From contig BDSI01000033.1 of NCBI GenBank assembly GCA_003117195.1, positions 856,817 to 920,816 of the forward strand: DNA of 64,000 nt, given 5' to 3'. The notes under the pieces were generated by a model. The model did no database searches and was not told the DNA's origin. It saw only the letters and a program-made list of their open reading frames with translations. The stretch comes from Eudorina sp. 2006-703-Eu-15 (Eukaryota > Chlorophyta > Chlorophyceae > Chlamydomonadales > Volvocaceae). A program made the translations under genes and the position numbers. Every line of letters starts with the position of its first letter. The stretch's first letter is position 1. Positions 63,700-64,000 of this stretch are shown piece by piece.

Positions 63700-64000
63700 T
63701 TCGGGTTGATGCGCCAAAGTTGAAACGTAAGGTGATTGCTATACCAGTCAGCGCAGAATAGCTTGGGTGTTGGATTAAATTGGCGCAAACAATTGCTGGT
63801 CCCAAGGAAGTACTCAATTTTTGCACGCGATCGATACGATTGATGAAGCTCCCGTCCATGCCGTACTCCGTGGATTCGAGCTGATAAATTTGCCAGTATG
63901 CCCAGGGCGCCCACACAAGCTCCCTTACTATGCGCACGTGGACTATGTAGTAGATACACGGGCAAATATGAATTAATCAGGTCAGGGAAAATTCCCCACT
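63700..64000 (-). promoter_or_regulatory. 5' untranslated region and promoter of beta-ureidopropionase (window edge)
   Basis: The stretch upstream of the start codon is clearly more AT-rich than the gene. No exon of another gene and no specific element was recognised before the window ends. Confidence 0.4.

Overview
The window looks like nuclear DNA of a volvocine green alga (Chlamydomonas/Gonium/Volvox lineage). The signs are very high GC with strong G/C preference at third codon positions, short GT-AG introns every 100-300 coding bases, Ala/Gly/Gln homopolymer runs inside otherwise conserved proteins, TGTAA poly(A) signals, and an SPPPP-type hydroxyproline-rich protein. The species cannot be named from sequence alone. 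No bacterial, organellar, tRNA, rRNA or CRISPR feature was seen. Gene models below were assembled by eye: every junction named keeps the reading frame, and donors are GT except one GC.

Layout, left to right. (1) 361-5137 (+): C-terminal part of a DDX24/MAK5-type DEAD-box RNA helicase; its 5' part lies outside the window. (2) 5731-6785 (+): tentative four-exon gene for a 78-residue basic protein. (3) 7282-17837 (+): seven-exon gene for a ~2,324-residue protein with an N-terminal TIR-like domain, a long RNI-type leucine-rich-repeat array and a low-complexity tail. (4) 19336-19571: a 236-bp hAT-type MITE with perfect 16-bp inverted ends and an 8-bp target duplication. (5) 21178-27283 (-): MCM5 replicative helicase, 16 exons, one with a GC donor. 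(6) 27680-29229 (+): small multi-pass membrane protein, head-to-head with MCM5. (7) 31291-33874 (+): AP2-domain transcription factor with a GVPVQ minisatellite. (8) 35294-41946 (-): NADP-malic enzyme with a long N-terminal extension. (9) 42463-48253 (+): secreted Cys-rich protein with a Pro-rich spacer, head-to-head with (8). (10) 48803-56796 or beyond (+): plant-type tyrosylprotein sulfotransferase. (11) 60184-63699 (-): beta-ureidopropionase.

The genes are mostly unrelated housekeeping functions: ribosome assembly, DNA replication, C4-acid decarboxylation, pyrimidine catabolism. Two neighbours, the Pro-rich secreted protein and the sulfotransferase, both belong to the secretory/extracellular-matrix sphere. 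The most novel item is the TIR-LRR protein, which lacks a recognisable NB-ARC module. Introns carry many microsatellites and at least three short dispersed repeat families.
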